From contig NZ_JABBYG020000028.1 of assembly GCF_012935325.2 (NCBI RefSeq), positions 1 to 61,986 on the forward strand: 61,986 nucleotides of DNA. Direction: 5' to 3'. Positions 24,029 through 31,904 of the stretch are shown one piece after another. Numbering within the stretch: position 1 is the stretch's first letter; each line of letters starts with the position of its first letter. The notes beneath the pieces were generated by a model. It ran no database searches. It worked only from the letters and a program-made list of their open reading frames with translations, and was not told the DNA's origin. Origin of the DNA: Paenibacillus sp. PL91. GTDB taxonomy: Bacteria; Bacillota; Bacilli; Paenibacillales; Paenibacillaceae. The position numbers were made by a program, and so were the translations under genes.

Positions 24029-24997
24029 ATGAAAATTGTTCCTGAGAAGTTTGAGTTTGGAATCGAAAAAGAATATGCATTAGTTTATAAAGAACGTGAC
24101 TTCATAAGTTACTTATTAGCATCACAACAGATAATAGATAAAATAATGTCTATGTCGGATATTCCTGAACATCTAGTGAAAAAAGTGGGATATTTGTTTA
24201 GCAAAGGCTGGGAGATACACCCTGAGTACACCAATGCCTTAATAGAAGTCGCATCTCCTCCTTACACTTTGGATAGTTTTGATGAAGTAATAGATGGTTT
24301 TCAAACTTTTGAGGAAGTTGTATGTAAATTGTTAGCAGACCTCAAGCAAATAAACACAAATCTAAACGGAGAGATTTTAATAACAGATAAATTTAGCTGT
24401 TCGACAGATACATTCATTAACCTTAAAAAAGAAAAAATCACTGATATTAAACAAATTATACTTACGGATGAAGTTGTTACTTTTGTAGGAAGTGAAAATC
24501 TAATTCCCAATTCCTTCAAGAAAATTAAGGACTTAAATTTACTTTATGCGGGGTTTATTTCTACTCATGTAACACTACATCCTAAATATTGTTCAGGATG
24601 GGACATAAAACATGAGGCAGAATACTTTTGGATCTTATTAAATCTTTTGTTTATTTCTGAATATGATATAAGTGACAGCACCTTTTATTATAAAGGAAAG
24701 GATGAAATTCGGTGTGCAACAACACCACGAAGCGAACTAATATCATGGGCGGATAAGACAAATACCTTCTATGAAAAAAATATTAGACAAATAATGAAAG
24801 GCGATCCTCAAGAGAAAATTGATGCCTATAATAGTTTTTTAAATGAACAATACAAAGGAAACCGAACTTATTTAGCAAAAATAAAACATATTGAAGGATG
24901 GCCATTATTTGAAATTAGAAGGTTCCATAGTGGAATATCAACTAACTCAATTAAAGAATTTTTGTTAAGTGCAAGTAAGATTGTAATAAACTCATAA
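24029..24997 (+). CDS. Orphan amidoligase or glutamate-cysteine-ligase-like protein
   Basis: Start at 24029 after GAGGGGG. 322 residues. The opening FEFGIEKEYALVYKE matches the G-x-E-x-E metal-binding beta strand of the GCS2/amidoligase superfamily (glutamine-synthetase fold). Later blocks fit too: NALIEVASPPY, AGFISTHVTLHPKY and IRCATTPRSELISW, with WPLFEIRRFHSG near the end. Such enzymes join an amino group to a carboxylate using ATP. No partner (ATP-grasp, peptide precursor, transporter) lies nearby; the gene sits alone between R1 and a minus-strand gene. The family call is from motif reading only. Confidence 0.5.
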   Translation: MKIVPEKFEFGIEKEYALVYKERDFISYLLASQQIIDKIMSMSDIPEHLVKKVGYLFSKGWEIHPEYTNALIEVASPPYTLDSFDEVIDGFQTFEEVVCKLLADLKQINTNLNGEILITDKFSCSTDTFINLKKEKITDIKQIILTDEVVTFVGSENLIPNSFKKIKDLNLLYAGFISTHVTLHPKYCSGWDIKHEAEYFWILLNLLFISEYDISDSTFYYKGKDEIRCATTPRSELISWADKTNTFYEKNIRQIMKGDPQEKIDAYNSFLNEQYKGNRTYLAKIKHIEGWPLFEIRRFHSGISTNSIKEFLLSASKIVINS

Positions 24998-25048
24998 AAC
25001 CACACTGGTACCAACCATCTTTAACAAGTGTGGATAGACCTGCTCATC

Positions 25049-25489
25049 CTACATCGTCGGACCCATTGGGAAATGCATTTCTTTTAACGTGTTAACATCC
25101 ATGTCGCTAGTAACCGGTTTTTTAATGAGGTCCTCAATTCCATAATCCATTCCAGCCATAAACACCTGTACAGTATTATTTATTGCTGCCATATCAAATT
25201 GACTCAAAGTCGAAATATCATCTTTCCAAAAAACCATAGGCGTGATCCCAAAGCTCTTTACTCCAACTGTCTGCGTTTTTTGATCCCAAATGACATCCGC
25301 ACCTAGAGCCTTGGAAACAAAACTGATTGGTACCATAACACGATTGTTAATCATTCGTGGTGCTTCATCCGCTGCAACGGTTTTACCATTCACAACAATT
25401 TTTATTGCGCCGCTTGCGTACGCTACTCGGAAAATCAAACTTACCGACAGAAACGTACACAAAACGGTAACGAATAATTTTTTATTCAT
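25049..25489 (-). CDS. Secreted copper amine oxidase N-terminal (stalk) domain protein
   Basis: 146 residues: signal peptide MNKKLFVTVLCTFLSVSLIF, then the stalk domain IKIVVNGKTVAADEAPRMINNRVMVPISFVSKALGADVIWDQKTQTV, very common in Paenibacillaceae surface proteins. The remaining 60 residues are unassigned. The domain mediates wall or protein association and is not enzymatic. Confidence 0.85.
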   Translation of the reverse strand: MNKKLFVTVLCTFLSVSLIFRVAYASGAIKIVVNGKTVAADEAPRMINNRVMVPISFVSKALGADVIWDQKTQTVGVKSFGITPMVFWKDDISTLSQFDMAAINNTVQVFMAGMDYGIEDLIKKPVTSDMDVNTLKEMHFPMGPTM

Positions 25490-25569
25490 TGATGAAGTTT
25501 CCTTCCCATTCTAAAAATTGGATTTAATTTCTACAACTTATAGACGTAAAGTTCATTAAAAGGTTACGT

Positions 25570-25707
25570 TAATCTAATTGGACACGGCGATAGCTGAATA
25601 ACACAAATTGTTGAGCAGGCGCTAATTATAAAAAGCTAAAGGATGGATAATGCAACTGCAGGAATGAAACGGCAGCCTCGTTGAGCTAACGGGCAGGATT
25701 GTTTAAT
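25570..25707 (+). repeat. Diverged R1 element
   Basis: Degenerate hairpin A TAATCTAATTGGACACGGCGATAGC, partial middle arms GAGCAGGCGC and CGGCAGCCTCG, intact hairpin B GAGCTAACGGGCAGGATTG (25683-25701). Longer than usual, apparently two middle hairpins fused. Confidence 0.65.
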
Positions 25708-25754
25708 CACTCTGCCGAGTGTAAGAAAACTTGAACGTTTTCAATGGAGGAGCT

Positions 25755-26154
25755 ATGACTAATATAAATTTTCTAGAGACAAGATTAGCGAGCAGATATG
25801 ATGAAGATGGTTCAAAGGAAGAGAACAACACAGTATTTGCTGACATAATCATTGATTCGGTGTCCTTATATCAAAGGCTAAAAGAGTACGACTTTGTACC
25901 TGCGTTTGGTTGGGGGAATGATGAGCATCAAAAGCTTATATCATAGGTATCCAATATTGATTTGTCCGCAGTGCGGTGATTTGGAATGTGGTTATATTTC
26001 TGTAGCTATTGATAAAGAAGCAGATATTGTTGAGTGGAGCAATTTTTACTTAGAACATAATAATCAATTGCTTGATATAGGACCTTTTCACTTTGGATGG
26101 GACAACTACAAATCATCAATAGAAAAAGCTTATGACATTGGTCGATTACGCTAA
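25755..26154 (+). pseudogene. Unknown protein, frameshifted, C-terminus read into R1
   Basis: GGAGG, then ATG 25755. Frame 1 runs to DEHQKLIS. A one-base shift near 25,935 continues YHRYPILICPQCGDLECGYISVAIDKEADIVEWSNFYLEHN..PFHFGWDNY to 26154. The rejoined protein is about 132 residues with one CPQCGDLEC metal-like site. The stop lies in hairpin A. Family not recognised. Confidence 0.6.
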
Positions 26155-26240
26155 CGGGACACGATAGTTCAATAAAAACACGGAAGCAGCCGACCACAAT
26201 AGTCGGCTGCTTCATTACGCTAACGGGCAGATTACGTTAG
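26146..26240 (+). repeat. Complete R1 element
   Basis: Hairpin A ACGCTAACGGGACACGATAG, middle stem GGAAGCAGCCG / CGGCTGCTTC, hairpin B ACGCTAACGGGCAGATTACG. Near-identical middle to 1,596 and 46,416, with an inverted GAT to AGT change in the loop. Confidence 0.9.
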
Positions 26241-26295
26241 GTTTAGGGATCCTGTATACTGGACAAGAGAAATTGTCGTTGAAAGGAGTCTGCAG

Positions 26296-26550
26296 GTGGA
26301 CGCAATCATCATAACGCCGCATGTCGGCATCGGTCCTTTTCGGCTGGGGATGTGCAGGGAAGAGTTGGGGCAGACTTTTCAGAATCTGGACCATTGGAGA
26401 GCTGATGATGGCATACCCGTTATTCCCAGCTATATCGAGATGCTGTTTATGCGCAAACATTTCGAATACGATGCCAATGGCCGGGTGATGTCGGCAGAAA
26501 ATAAAGTATTAGACTGGGTGTCTTTATTCCACGCGGATTATCGATTGTAA
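26296..26550 (+). pseudogene. Hypothetical protein truncated by R2
   Basis: GTG 26296 after GAAAGGAG. MDAIIITPHVGIGPFRLGMCREEL looks like the N-terminus of a conserved short protein; the frame passes into R2 at about 26,497 (ENKVLDWVSLFHADYRL) and stops there. About 67 native residues remain. The natural C-terminus is missing. Confidence 0.55.
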
Positions 26551-26650
26551 CACCGTAAGACTTCATGAAATAAGTTTTAGACTGACCTCAGAAATTGAAA
26601 CAGCGACAGCCAAGGACCTGAAAATAAAGTCCTAGCTGTCGCTGTTTCAT
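26497..26650 (-). repeat. R2 repeat, full copy, inverted
   Basis: On the minus strand: hairpin AAACAGCGACAGC...GCTGTCGCTGTTT with AGGACTTTATTTTC in the loop, then CAGTCTAAAACTTATTTCAT, then CAGTCTAATACTTTATTTTC (26516-26497). Same order of parts as the + copies. Confidence 0.8.
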
Positions 26651-26756
26651 TGAAATGAGGGCTCCCTCAAAAAGTAATCAGAATCAGCTTCGAAGCATTA
26701 CTTCACTTTTTGTGGATTTGCTCTTATGGATTCCGGTTTGAGAACGATGCTCCCAA

Positions 26757-27395
26757 CTAGAAACGTTTGGCAACTTCCTTAGCATGTGCAATTGCTTTTT
26801 CTTTAATAGCTGGAGCTTGCTCTTGTGATTTTAATGCCGTTCCTTCAACAAAAATTGCCTCAATAGATTGAATCCCATAGAACTGTAAAACCTTATTCAG
26901 ATAGCTGTATCCCATTTCAAGTGGAGCTAAAGGACCTTCCGAATAAACAGAACCACTAGCTTGAATGTGTAAGACTTTCTTACCGGTCAACAGACCTTCA
27001 GGGCCGTTTTCGGTATATTTAAAAGTCTTACCCGGAATTGAAGTCGCATCAGTGTATGCTTTCAAAACCGGTGGGATCGAGAAATTCCACATCGGGGAAA
27101 CATATACGTACTTATCAGCAGCCACGAATTGATCAACAATCACCTCAAGACGAGCCACTTTTGACTTCTCAGCATCAGTCAGTTGATCGAAAGATGAACC
27201 CGACCGAAGCTTTTCCCAACCTCTTAAAACATCAGCATCAAATTGCGGAATATTCTCTTTGTACAGATTCAAATGAACAACTTCATCTCCCGGATTTGCC
27301 TCGCGATACGCTTCGATAAACTCTTTGCCTACCGCGAGGCTATACGATGATTGTGGATCGAGGGGGTGTGCGGTGATGTACAATACGGTTGCCAT
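26757..27395 (-). CDS. azoR: FMN-dependent NADH-azoreductase
   Basis: 212 residues of flavodoxin-like fold: VLYITAHPLDPQSSYSLAVGKEF (FMN phosphate loop), YVYVSPMWNFSIPPVLKAYTD and VLHIQASGSVYSEG, all typical of AzoR/AcpD. It reduces azo bonds and quinones with NADH. Divergent from an HxlR-family regulator, the common arrangement where the regulator represses the reductase until electrophiles appear. Confidence 0.92.
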   Translation of the reverse strand: MATVLYITAHPLDPQSSYSLAVGKEFIEAYREANPGDEVVHLNLYKENIPQFDADVLRGWEKLRSGSSFDQLTDAEKSKVARLEVIVDQFVAADKYVYVSPMWNFSIPPVLKAYTDATSIPGKTFKYTENGPEGLLTGKKVLHIQASGSVYSEGPLAPLEMGYSYLNKVLQFYGIQSIEAIFVEGTALKSQEQAPAIKEKAIAHAKEVAKRF

Positions 27396-27457
27396 GAATC
27401 AAAACTTCCCTTCTGTAATCAGAATAATTATACTTCCAAGGATAATTATATTATATA

Positions 27458-27512
27458 TACTTACTTATTTTAAGTAGGCACAATAATGTGGTATAGTATT
27501 AAAAAAGATACT
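27458..27512. promoter_or_regulatory. Operator-like dyads between azoR and the HxlR gene
   Basis: TACTTA (27458) / TAAGTA (27471-27476) and AGTAT / ATACT (27495-27512). HxlR proteins of the YodB type bind similar TACT-containing dyads. Binding is inferred. Confidence 0.4.
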
Positions 27513-27529
27513 GTAAGGGAGGCTGAAGT

Positions 27530-27889
27530 ATGCGAAAGAACTCTGACCAATGTCAATTCGTTGTGGCGTTGGATTCGATCGTCGGCAAATGGAAGCCGAT
27601 TATACTTTATCATTTGCTTCAAGGTAAACCTTTGCGGTTCAATGAGCTAAGAAGATTGCTGCCCGAAATCACTCAAAGGATGCTTACGCTCCAACTGCGT
27701 GAATTGGAAGAGGAAGAGATCGTAAAACGAGTCATTTATCCGCAAATCCCGCCGAAAGTGGAATACTCCATCACGGAATACGGCATGAGCCTGTCTCCGA
27801 TTTTGGAAACCTTACATCAATGGGGAGCAACCCATGTTGAGCGAAAGCAGCTCAAAAAGGAGAAAAATGAACAAACAGAAACGGACTAG
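27530..27889 (+). CDS. HxlR-family transcriptional regulator
   Basis: 119 residues with the winged-helix pattern CQFVVALDSIVGKWKPIILYHLLQGKPLRFNELRRLLPEITQRMLTLQLRELEEEEIV. Cys 8 sits at the position of the redox-sensing N-terminal cysteine of YodB-like regulators. Probable electrophile- or quinone-responsive repressor of azoR and itself. The stop codon lies within a strong terminator. Confidence 0.9.
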   Translation: MRKNSDQCQFVVALDSIVGKWKPIILYHLLQGKPLRFNELRRLLPEITQRMLTLQLRELEEEEIVKRVIYPQIPPKVEYSITEYGMSLSPILETLHQWGATHVERKQLKKEKNEQTETD

Positions 27890-27916
27890 CGTTCGATATT
27901 ACGCTAGTCCGTTTCA
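27879..27916 (+). terminator. Terminator of the HxlR gene
   Basis: AAACGGACTAGCGT / ACGCTAGTCCGTTT perfect 14-bp stem overlapping the end of the gene. From 27,930 to 28,120 no gene is seen. Confidence 0.75.
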
Positions 27917-28124
27917 TTCTGCTCCGTGTCACAATATAACGAAAGTGATTACGAGGCATGTCTGACACCGCGGTCTGCCAGAATATAAAGAAGATCGATC
28001 ATACCCTGGCCAAGAGCTGGAAGAAAGACGATCTTCTTCATTTCATTTTGTTTCGTTCGAGAGTTCCAAAAGCAAACCCCCCAAAAAAATAGAAGCTTCG
28101 TCGACAGGCCGAAAGGTTTTCAGG

Positions 28125-28141
28125 CTTTCGATATTAGACTG
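28125..28141 (-). repeat. R2 end fragment, inverted
   Basis: ATATTAGACTGATGATGCTTCATT: half an R2 box joined to the R1 stub that precedes hairpin B, the same junction as at 14,475. Confidence 0.55.
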
Positions 28142-28152
28142 ATGATGCTTCA

Positions 28153-28176
28153 TTAAGCTATCGGGCAGGATTGCTT
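28153..28176 (+). repeat. R1 hairpin B with compensated arm
   Basis: AAGCTATC GGGCAG GATTGCTT: the usual CTAAC is CTATC here and pairs fully with GAT..GCTT, a compensatory change. Confidence 0.82.
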
Positions 28177-28228
28177 CATCAATTGTCGAATCCTTTGTTC
28201 GAATATTTCTATTAATGGGGGGTTGGGT

Positions 28229-28672
28229 ATGGAAATTAAGATACGAGAAGTTGTAGAAAGTGATTATACTGAAGTTGTTTTTTTATGGAACGATGTACTT
28301 GGAATTCGCAATGTTAATGATGAAAACTTTCGAATTACTATGGAAAAAATGAATACTGACGGGAATTATAAAACATTTGTTGCATTATTTGAAAATGATG
28401 TGGTTGGTTTTGTAACTATAGTTCAGGCATTATCCGTAGGGGTTCCGATTGGTTATTTTCATATTCAAGCTCTTGCTGTTAAAAAGGAATTTCAGCATGG
28501 TGGGATAGGTACAAAACTATTAAGACACACTGAAAATTATGCTAAAGAAATCGGAATATCAAGTATTATTTTATGTAGCGGATTCAAGCGAACCGACGCC
28601 CATGCTTTTTATGAGCATAATGGCTATGACAAAGATTCTTACTGCTTTGATAAGATTATTAACCTTGACTAA
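28229..28672 (+). CDS. GNAT family N-acetyltransferase
   Basis: Start 28229 after GGGGGG. 147 residues: MEIKIREVVESDYTEVVFLWNDV, ALAVKKEFQHGGIGTKLLRHTENYAKEIG (acetyl-CoA loop Q-x-x-G-I-G), then FKRTDAHAFYEHNGYDKDS. A typical single-domain acetyltransferase; substrate unknown. A lone gene between R1 hairpins. Confidence 0.9.
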   Translation: MEIKIREVVESDYTEVVFLWNDVLGIRNVNDENFRITMEKMNTDGNYKTFVALFENDVVGFVTIVQALSVGVPIGYFHIQALAVKKEFQHGGIGTKLLRHTENYAKEIGISSIILCSGFKRTDAHAFYEHNGYDKDSYCFDKIINLD

Positions 28673-28724
28673 CAAGCATTAATTAAACCAAGCTAATTTT
28701 GAATATGTGAGTAACCATTTTACA

Positions 28725-28820
28725 TTAAACTAACGGGACACGATAGTTGAACAAACATGGAGTAGTTTGCTGCGGCAGCTGCTCCCTTTCTTTGTTAAGC
28801 TAACGGGCAGGATAGTTGAA
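28725..28820 (+). repeat. Complete R1 element
   Basis: Hairpin A AAACTAACGGGACACGATAG (28727-28746), stem GGAGTAGTTTGC / GCAGCTGCTCC, hairpin B AAGCTAACGGGCAGGATAGTT (28797-28817). Confidence 0.88.
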
Positions 28821-28905
28821 TAACACAAACAATAGGTACAACCCGTCATGGCCTTCAGGTACACAACATATTATTTACTGTACTTGACTGTAAGGGGGGC
28901 TCGGC

Positions 28906-29226
28906 GTGAGATTGCTGATTCTGCTTGTAGGTATAGTTTTACTTGCTCTGCTATGGACAAACCCAGATAGCTCGGATTTTGAAAAGTGGGTTTATAAGCA
29001 CGAGCGTATCAATTTTCAAAAAAGTAGCCCTCTAGAGCCTGTTGCTTTTAGGAGCGCGAATTATCTTCTGTTCTCAATCCATGAATTATCGATCGTTAGG
29101 GAGCAGAATGAGTTTAGTACCGATTACGACACTTTTTACGCGGGAGTTGGAATCCTCGGAATGATATTCCCTACTTCCGCTCCCAGAATTGATGGAAAGC
29201 AGTCCCCTTTCTTTAAGGTCGGTTAA
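28906..29226 (+). CDS. Hypothetical membrane-anchored protein
   Basis: GTG start after AAGGGGGG. 106 residues: N-terminal helix LLILLVGIVLLALLWTNP, then an extracytoplasmic part FEKWVYKHERI..VAFRSANYLLFSIHELSIV and a C-terminal hydrophobic patch YAGVGILGMIF. The TNPxxxxF/Y..W pattern after the helix recalls DUF4359-like proteins. Stop lies close to hairpin A. Confidence 0.6.
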   Translation: MRLLILLVGIVLLALLWTNPDSSDFEKWVYKHERINFQKSSPLEPVAFRSANYLLFSIHELSIVREQNEFSTDYDTFYAGVGILGMIFPTSAPRIDGKQSPFFKVG

Positions 29227-29229
29227 TAC

Positions 29230-29253
29230 TGAACTAACGGGTACGTTAGTTCA
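29230..29253 (+). repeat. R1 hairpin A, perfect palindrome
   Basis: TGAACTAACG GGTA CGTTAGTTCA: 10-bp perfect arms. No GC hairpin or B follows. Confidence 0.88.
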
Positions 29254-29308
29254 AGTGATCAGTTTATCAATTGATTACTAGATGAGATTGGATATGAGGT
29301 GATATCAA

Positions 29309-29644
29309 ATGGAAAGATGTAAACAATGTCATCGCTCTGTTCAACCCGGTAGTAAGCATTGCGAAAAACATAAGGCAAGGAGAGGACTGCATCGGGTGAA
29401 ATTCGTTGTGGAGTCAAGAACCGCGTTCGAACTGAACATGAGTCATCTCGTCTGCGAGAATTTAACAGACTGTCCTCTATACGGACTGGTTGAATATAAG
29501 GAGAATTGGCTCGATGCGGACCATATAATCGAAGTAATGGAGTTTGACGATAGCGCGACCTTGAAAGAGATTAATGATCCACGAACTCGGCTGCAACGGG
29601 AGGAAAGTTTCATCACTTCACGAATACCAAGTGTGGAATTTTAG
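29309..29644 (+). CDS. Hypothetical protein with N-terminal metal-ribbon motif
   Basis: 111 residues. MERCKQCHRSVQPGSKHCEKHK contains CxxCH..CxxH, a probable zinc site. The rest (VKFVVESRTAFELNMSHLVCENLTDCPLYG..) is unassigned. GAGGTGATATC ribosome binding site. Follows a perfect hairpin A. Confidence 0.55.
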   Translation: MERCKQCHRSVQPGSKHCEKHKARRGLHRVKFVVESRTAFELNMSHLVCENLTDCPLYGLVEYKENWLDADHIIEVMEFDDSATLKEINDPRTRLQREESFITSRIPSVEF

Positions 29645-29817
29645 AATATTCAAGTAAGTTCGCAGAATACAATGATTATAGAAACATTCGCATACACATA
29701 GTAGTAAGCCTAATATAATGAAAATTTAGGAGAAGTAATGAAGCTTGAATAAAAACATTAATATTTCATTTGGGTTGATAGGAAAAAAGAAGAGGCAGAT
29801 TTGCCATCGCGAATTGT

Positions 29818-29864
29818 AACCCGAAAGATAGACACTTAGAAAAAGTGCCCATCTTTCGGGTTTT
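29818..29864. terminator. Intrinsic terminator
   Basis: AACCCGAAAGATAGACACTT / AAGTGCCCATCTTTCGGGTT and TTTAAT. The stretch 29,870-30,110 holds no supportable gene. Confidence 0.7.
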
Positions 29865-30113
29865 AATGGCGTTGCAGTCTTTTCTTGTTCCTTTTGCGGC
29901 CATCGCAGAATGTTCTTCGCATCCTGACGCGGCAACATTTGTTCAGCTACAAAAGGCTCCTTGTTCGCCCGTTGGGCTGGTAACGTCTTTGTGCCCAAAA
30001 AAACAGCCCTTAGCAAATCCCGATCTTTTCAAGTTGGGGGCTATTTGACGTTTACGGAGGAGCATGGCATTTATATCTACGGTTAAACTTGTCTAACGAA
30101 TCGGGATCCCGCA

Positions 30114-30773
30114 TTAGGTGCTGTGATCTGGCAACAACGAACTGACTATCATTGACAGAGTTTGCCTGTATACGGCATGAGCCGATTGGACATCTCCCAA
30201 GTGTCCACCCATGTAAAGGTGAATAACGCCGTGGAGCGAGGCCCAGACTATTCGTACAACGGATTCCGTGTCGTACTGGCCGGGAATCAGACCTTGCTCT
30301 TGCGCGTTGCTGATCAAGGTCAATAATTGCCGCATGGCTGTTACGGTGCCCTGCAGGCTTTCTTCGTCCGGTTTGAAATCTGCGAAGGCTCCTCCGAACA
30401 TCAGCTTATAATAGCTGGAGTAACGCTGCCCAAATTGCCAAAAGGTTTCCCCTAGATTCAGCAAATGCTGCACCGGATCAGCAGCTTGCGGCGTCCCCTC
30501 GAATTCGTTAGCGAGAAGCTTACAACCTTCCAGATACAACTGCTGAGCCAAGCCCTCTTTATTGACAAATAAGCTATAAATGATTTTTGTCGAGCAATCC
30601 ATTTTCTGCGCTACTTTACGCACCGTAACGGCTTCCGGTCCCTCTTCTTGCAAGAGACTGGCTGCAGCATCAACAACGAGTTTGCGGAGATTTTCAATAT
30701 TCTGTAAGCGAGCCTCTTGATAGGTTTTCAACACTCGTGTGTTCTTATTAACGGAGTTATCCTGGTCGCTCAT
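30114..30773 (-). CDS. TetR/AcrR family transcriptional regulator
   Basis: Start taken at the third in-frame Met (MSDQDNSV), with GAAGGTG 7 bp upstream. 219 residues: HTH at about 30-75 (LVVDAAASLLQEEGPEAVTVRKVAQKMDCSTKIIYSLFVNKEGL), then a ligand domain with WASLHGVIHLYMGGHLG, resembling the TetR_C WHG type. Divergent from the SDR operon, whose leader carries two matching dyads; likely its repressor, releasing on a lipophilic ligand. Confidence 0.9.
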   Translation of the reverse strand: MSDQDNSVNKNTRVLKTYQEARLQNIENLRKLVVDAAASLLQEEGPEAVTVRKVAQKMDCSTKIIYSLFVNKEGLAQQLYLEGCKLLANEFEGTPQAADPVQHLLNLGETFWQFGQRYSSYYKLMFGGAFADFKPDEESLQGTVTAMRQLLTLISNAQEQGLIPGQYDTESVVRIVWASLHGVIHLYMGGHLGDVQSAHAVYRQTLSMIVSSLLPDHST

Positions 30774-30892
30774 AATCATCACCTTCGGTTATCGTGTTTT
30801 CGTCAGGAAACAAAGTTTCTTAATTTCTTACAAAGAATTTTATACAGTGAATGGATAGTTGTCAATGAGTCACGTGATGTTCCAAAATCGTA

Positions 30893-30921
30893 TTGACTTT
30901 CTAAAAAAGTGTAGTTACAAT
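30893..30921 (+). promoter_or_regulatory. Sigma-A-type promoter of the SDR operon
   Basis: TTGACT (30893-30898), 17 bp, TACAAT (30916-30921). It implies a leader of about 125 nt before the SDR start. Confidence 0.75.
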
Positions 30922-30932
30922 GAAATCAATCG

Positions 30933-31015
30933 GAAACGCTGTTACCAAATGACGAATGGCTCTTCATTTTCTTGGTAATTGAGGATTACTTTTGAGCATA
31001 TGGTAACACTGTTTC
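30933..31015 (+). promoter_or_regulatory. Pair of TetR operator-like sites
   Basis: GAAACGCTGTTACCA (30933-30947) and its near-exact inverse TGGTAACACTGTTTC (31001-31015). Each is itself a GTAACA/TGTTTC-type dyad. They lie just downstream of the promoter, so a repressor bound there would block transcription. Confidence 0.65.
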
Positions 31016-31052
31016 TATATCATAACATAGTATCTAAAAGGAGAGTAAAACT

Positions 31053-31904
31053 ATGACGTTTCAAGGAAAATGGGCACTCGTCACGGGAGCTTCTTCCGGT
31101 ATTGGAGAGCAATTCGCGAGACAACTGGCCAAACAAGGCAGCCATTTGGTACTCGTAGCCCGATCGGAGAGCAAGCTTGTGAGCCTGGCATCAGAGCTCA
31201 AAAAGATGTATGGCATCAAAGCCGAGGTTATTTCTATGGATCTTTCGAAAGAAGGCGCGCCCAGCGAGTTATATCAGCAATGTCGACGTTTGAAAGTGGA
31301 TATCGAGCTGTTGGTCAACAATGCAGGCTTTGCTACACATGGTTTTTTTGAACAAGTGTCAGGTGAGCGTCAACATGAAGAAGTTATGCTCAATGTCGCC
31401 GCTGTTGTAGATATGACCCACTTGTTCTTACCGGATATGTTGCGCAAAAACTCAGGTGCAGTTATCAATGTTGCTTCAACCGCCGGATTTCAGCCGCTTC
31501 CCTATATGGCTGTATATGGGGCGACGAAAGCTTTCGTCCTGTCGTTTACTCAAGCGTTATGGTGGGAAAACCGCGACCGAGGTATCAAATTCTTCGCACT
31601 TTGTCCCGGTTCGACGGATACCAGCTTCTTTAATGTTGTAGGAACGGAAGAAGCCTCTGTCGGAAAGAAAGATACGCCGGAGAGAGTCGTAGAGGTTGCA
31701 CTTCGTGCGTTGAAGGAAGGGAAAATATACGTCGTTCCGGGTGCGCAGAATTATATCGGGGCGCAGTTATCGCGATTCATAACACGCAAGCAAGGTCTTC
31801 GACTTGTTGGAGGCATGCTTCGTCCACGCGGAGGATCCGGCAATAATAATAATTATAAGAATACAGGTAATCAATCTGATCTTGCTGGGAGGACAATACG
31901 ATGA
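31053..31904 (+). CDS. Short-chain dehydrogenase/reductase (SDR)
   Basis: 283 residues: ALVTGASSGIGEQFARQLAKQG (TGxxxGxG cofactor loop), LVNNAGFATHG (NNAG), and active site S..YMAVYGATKAF (YxxxK). Classical SDR of the DltE/YqjQ-like type acting on lipophilic alcohols or ketones with NAD(P)H. The last 20 residues (GGSGNNNNYKNTGNQ) form a low-complexity tail. GGAGAG ribosome binding site. Overlaps the next gene by 4 bp (ATGA), a coupled operon. Confidence 0.92.
   Translation: MTFQGKWALVTGASSGIGEQFARQLAKQGSHLVLVARSESKLVSLASELKKMYGIKAEVISMDLSKEGAPSELYQQCRRLKVDIELLVNNAGFATHGFFEQVSGERQHEEVMLNVAAVVDMTHLFLPDMLRKNSGAVINVASTAGFQPLPYMAVYGATKAFVLSFTQALWWENRDRGIKFFALCPGSTDTSFFNVVGTEEASVGKKDTPERVVEVALRALKEGKIYVVPGAQNYIGAQLSRFITRKQGLRLVGGMLRPRGGSGNNNNYKNTGNQSDLAGRTIR

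Noticed and set aside
26146..26240. GATTACG on both sides of the R1 copy as a target-site duplication
   Set aside because: The same outer words belong to the B-type arm itself and no other complete copy shows direct flanking repeats.
29870..30050. Short overlapping frames in both directions
   Set aside because: No ribosome binding site, no family resemblance, and strong overlap with a terminator; left as non-coding.
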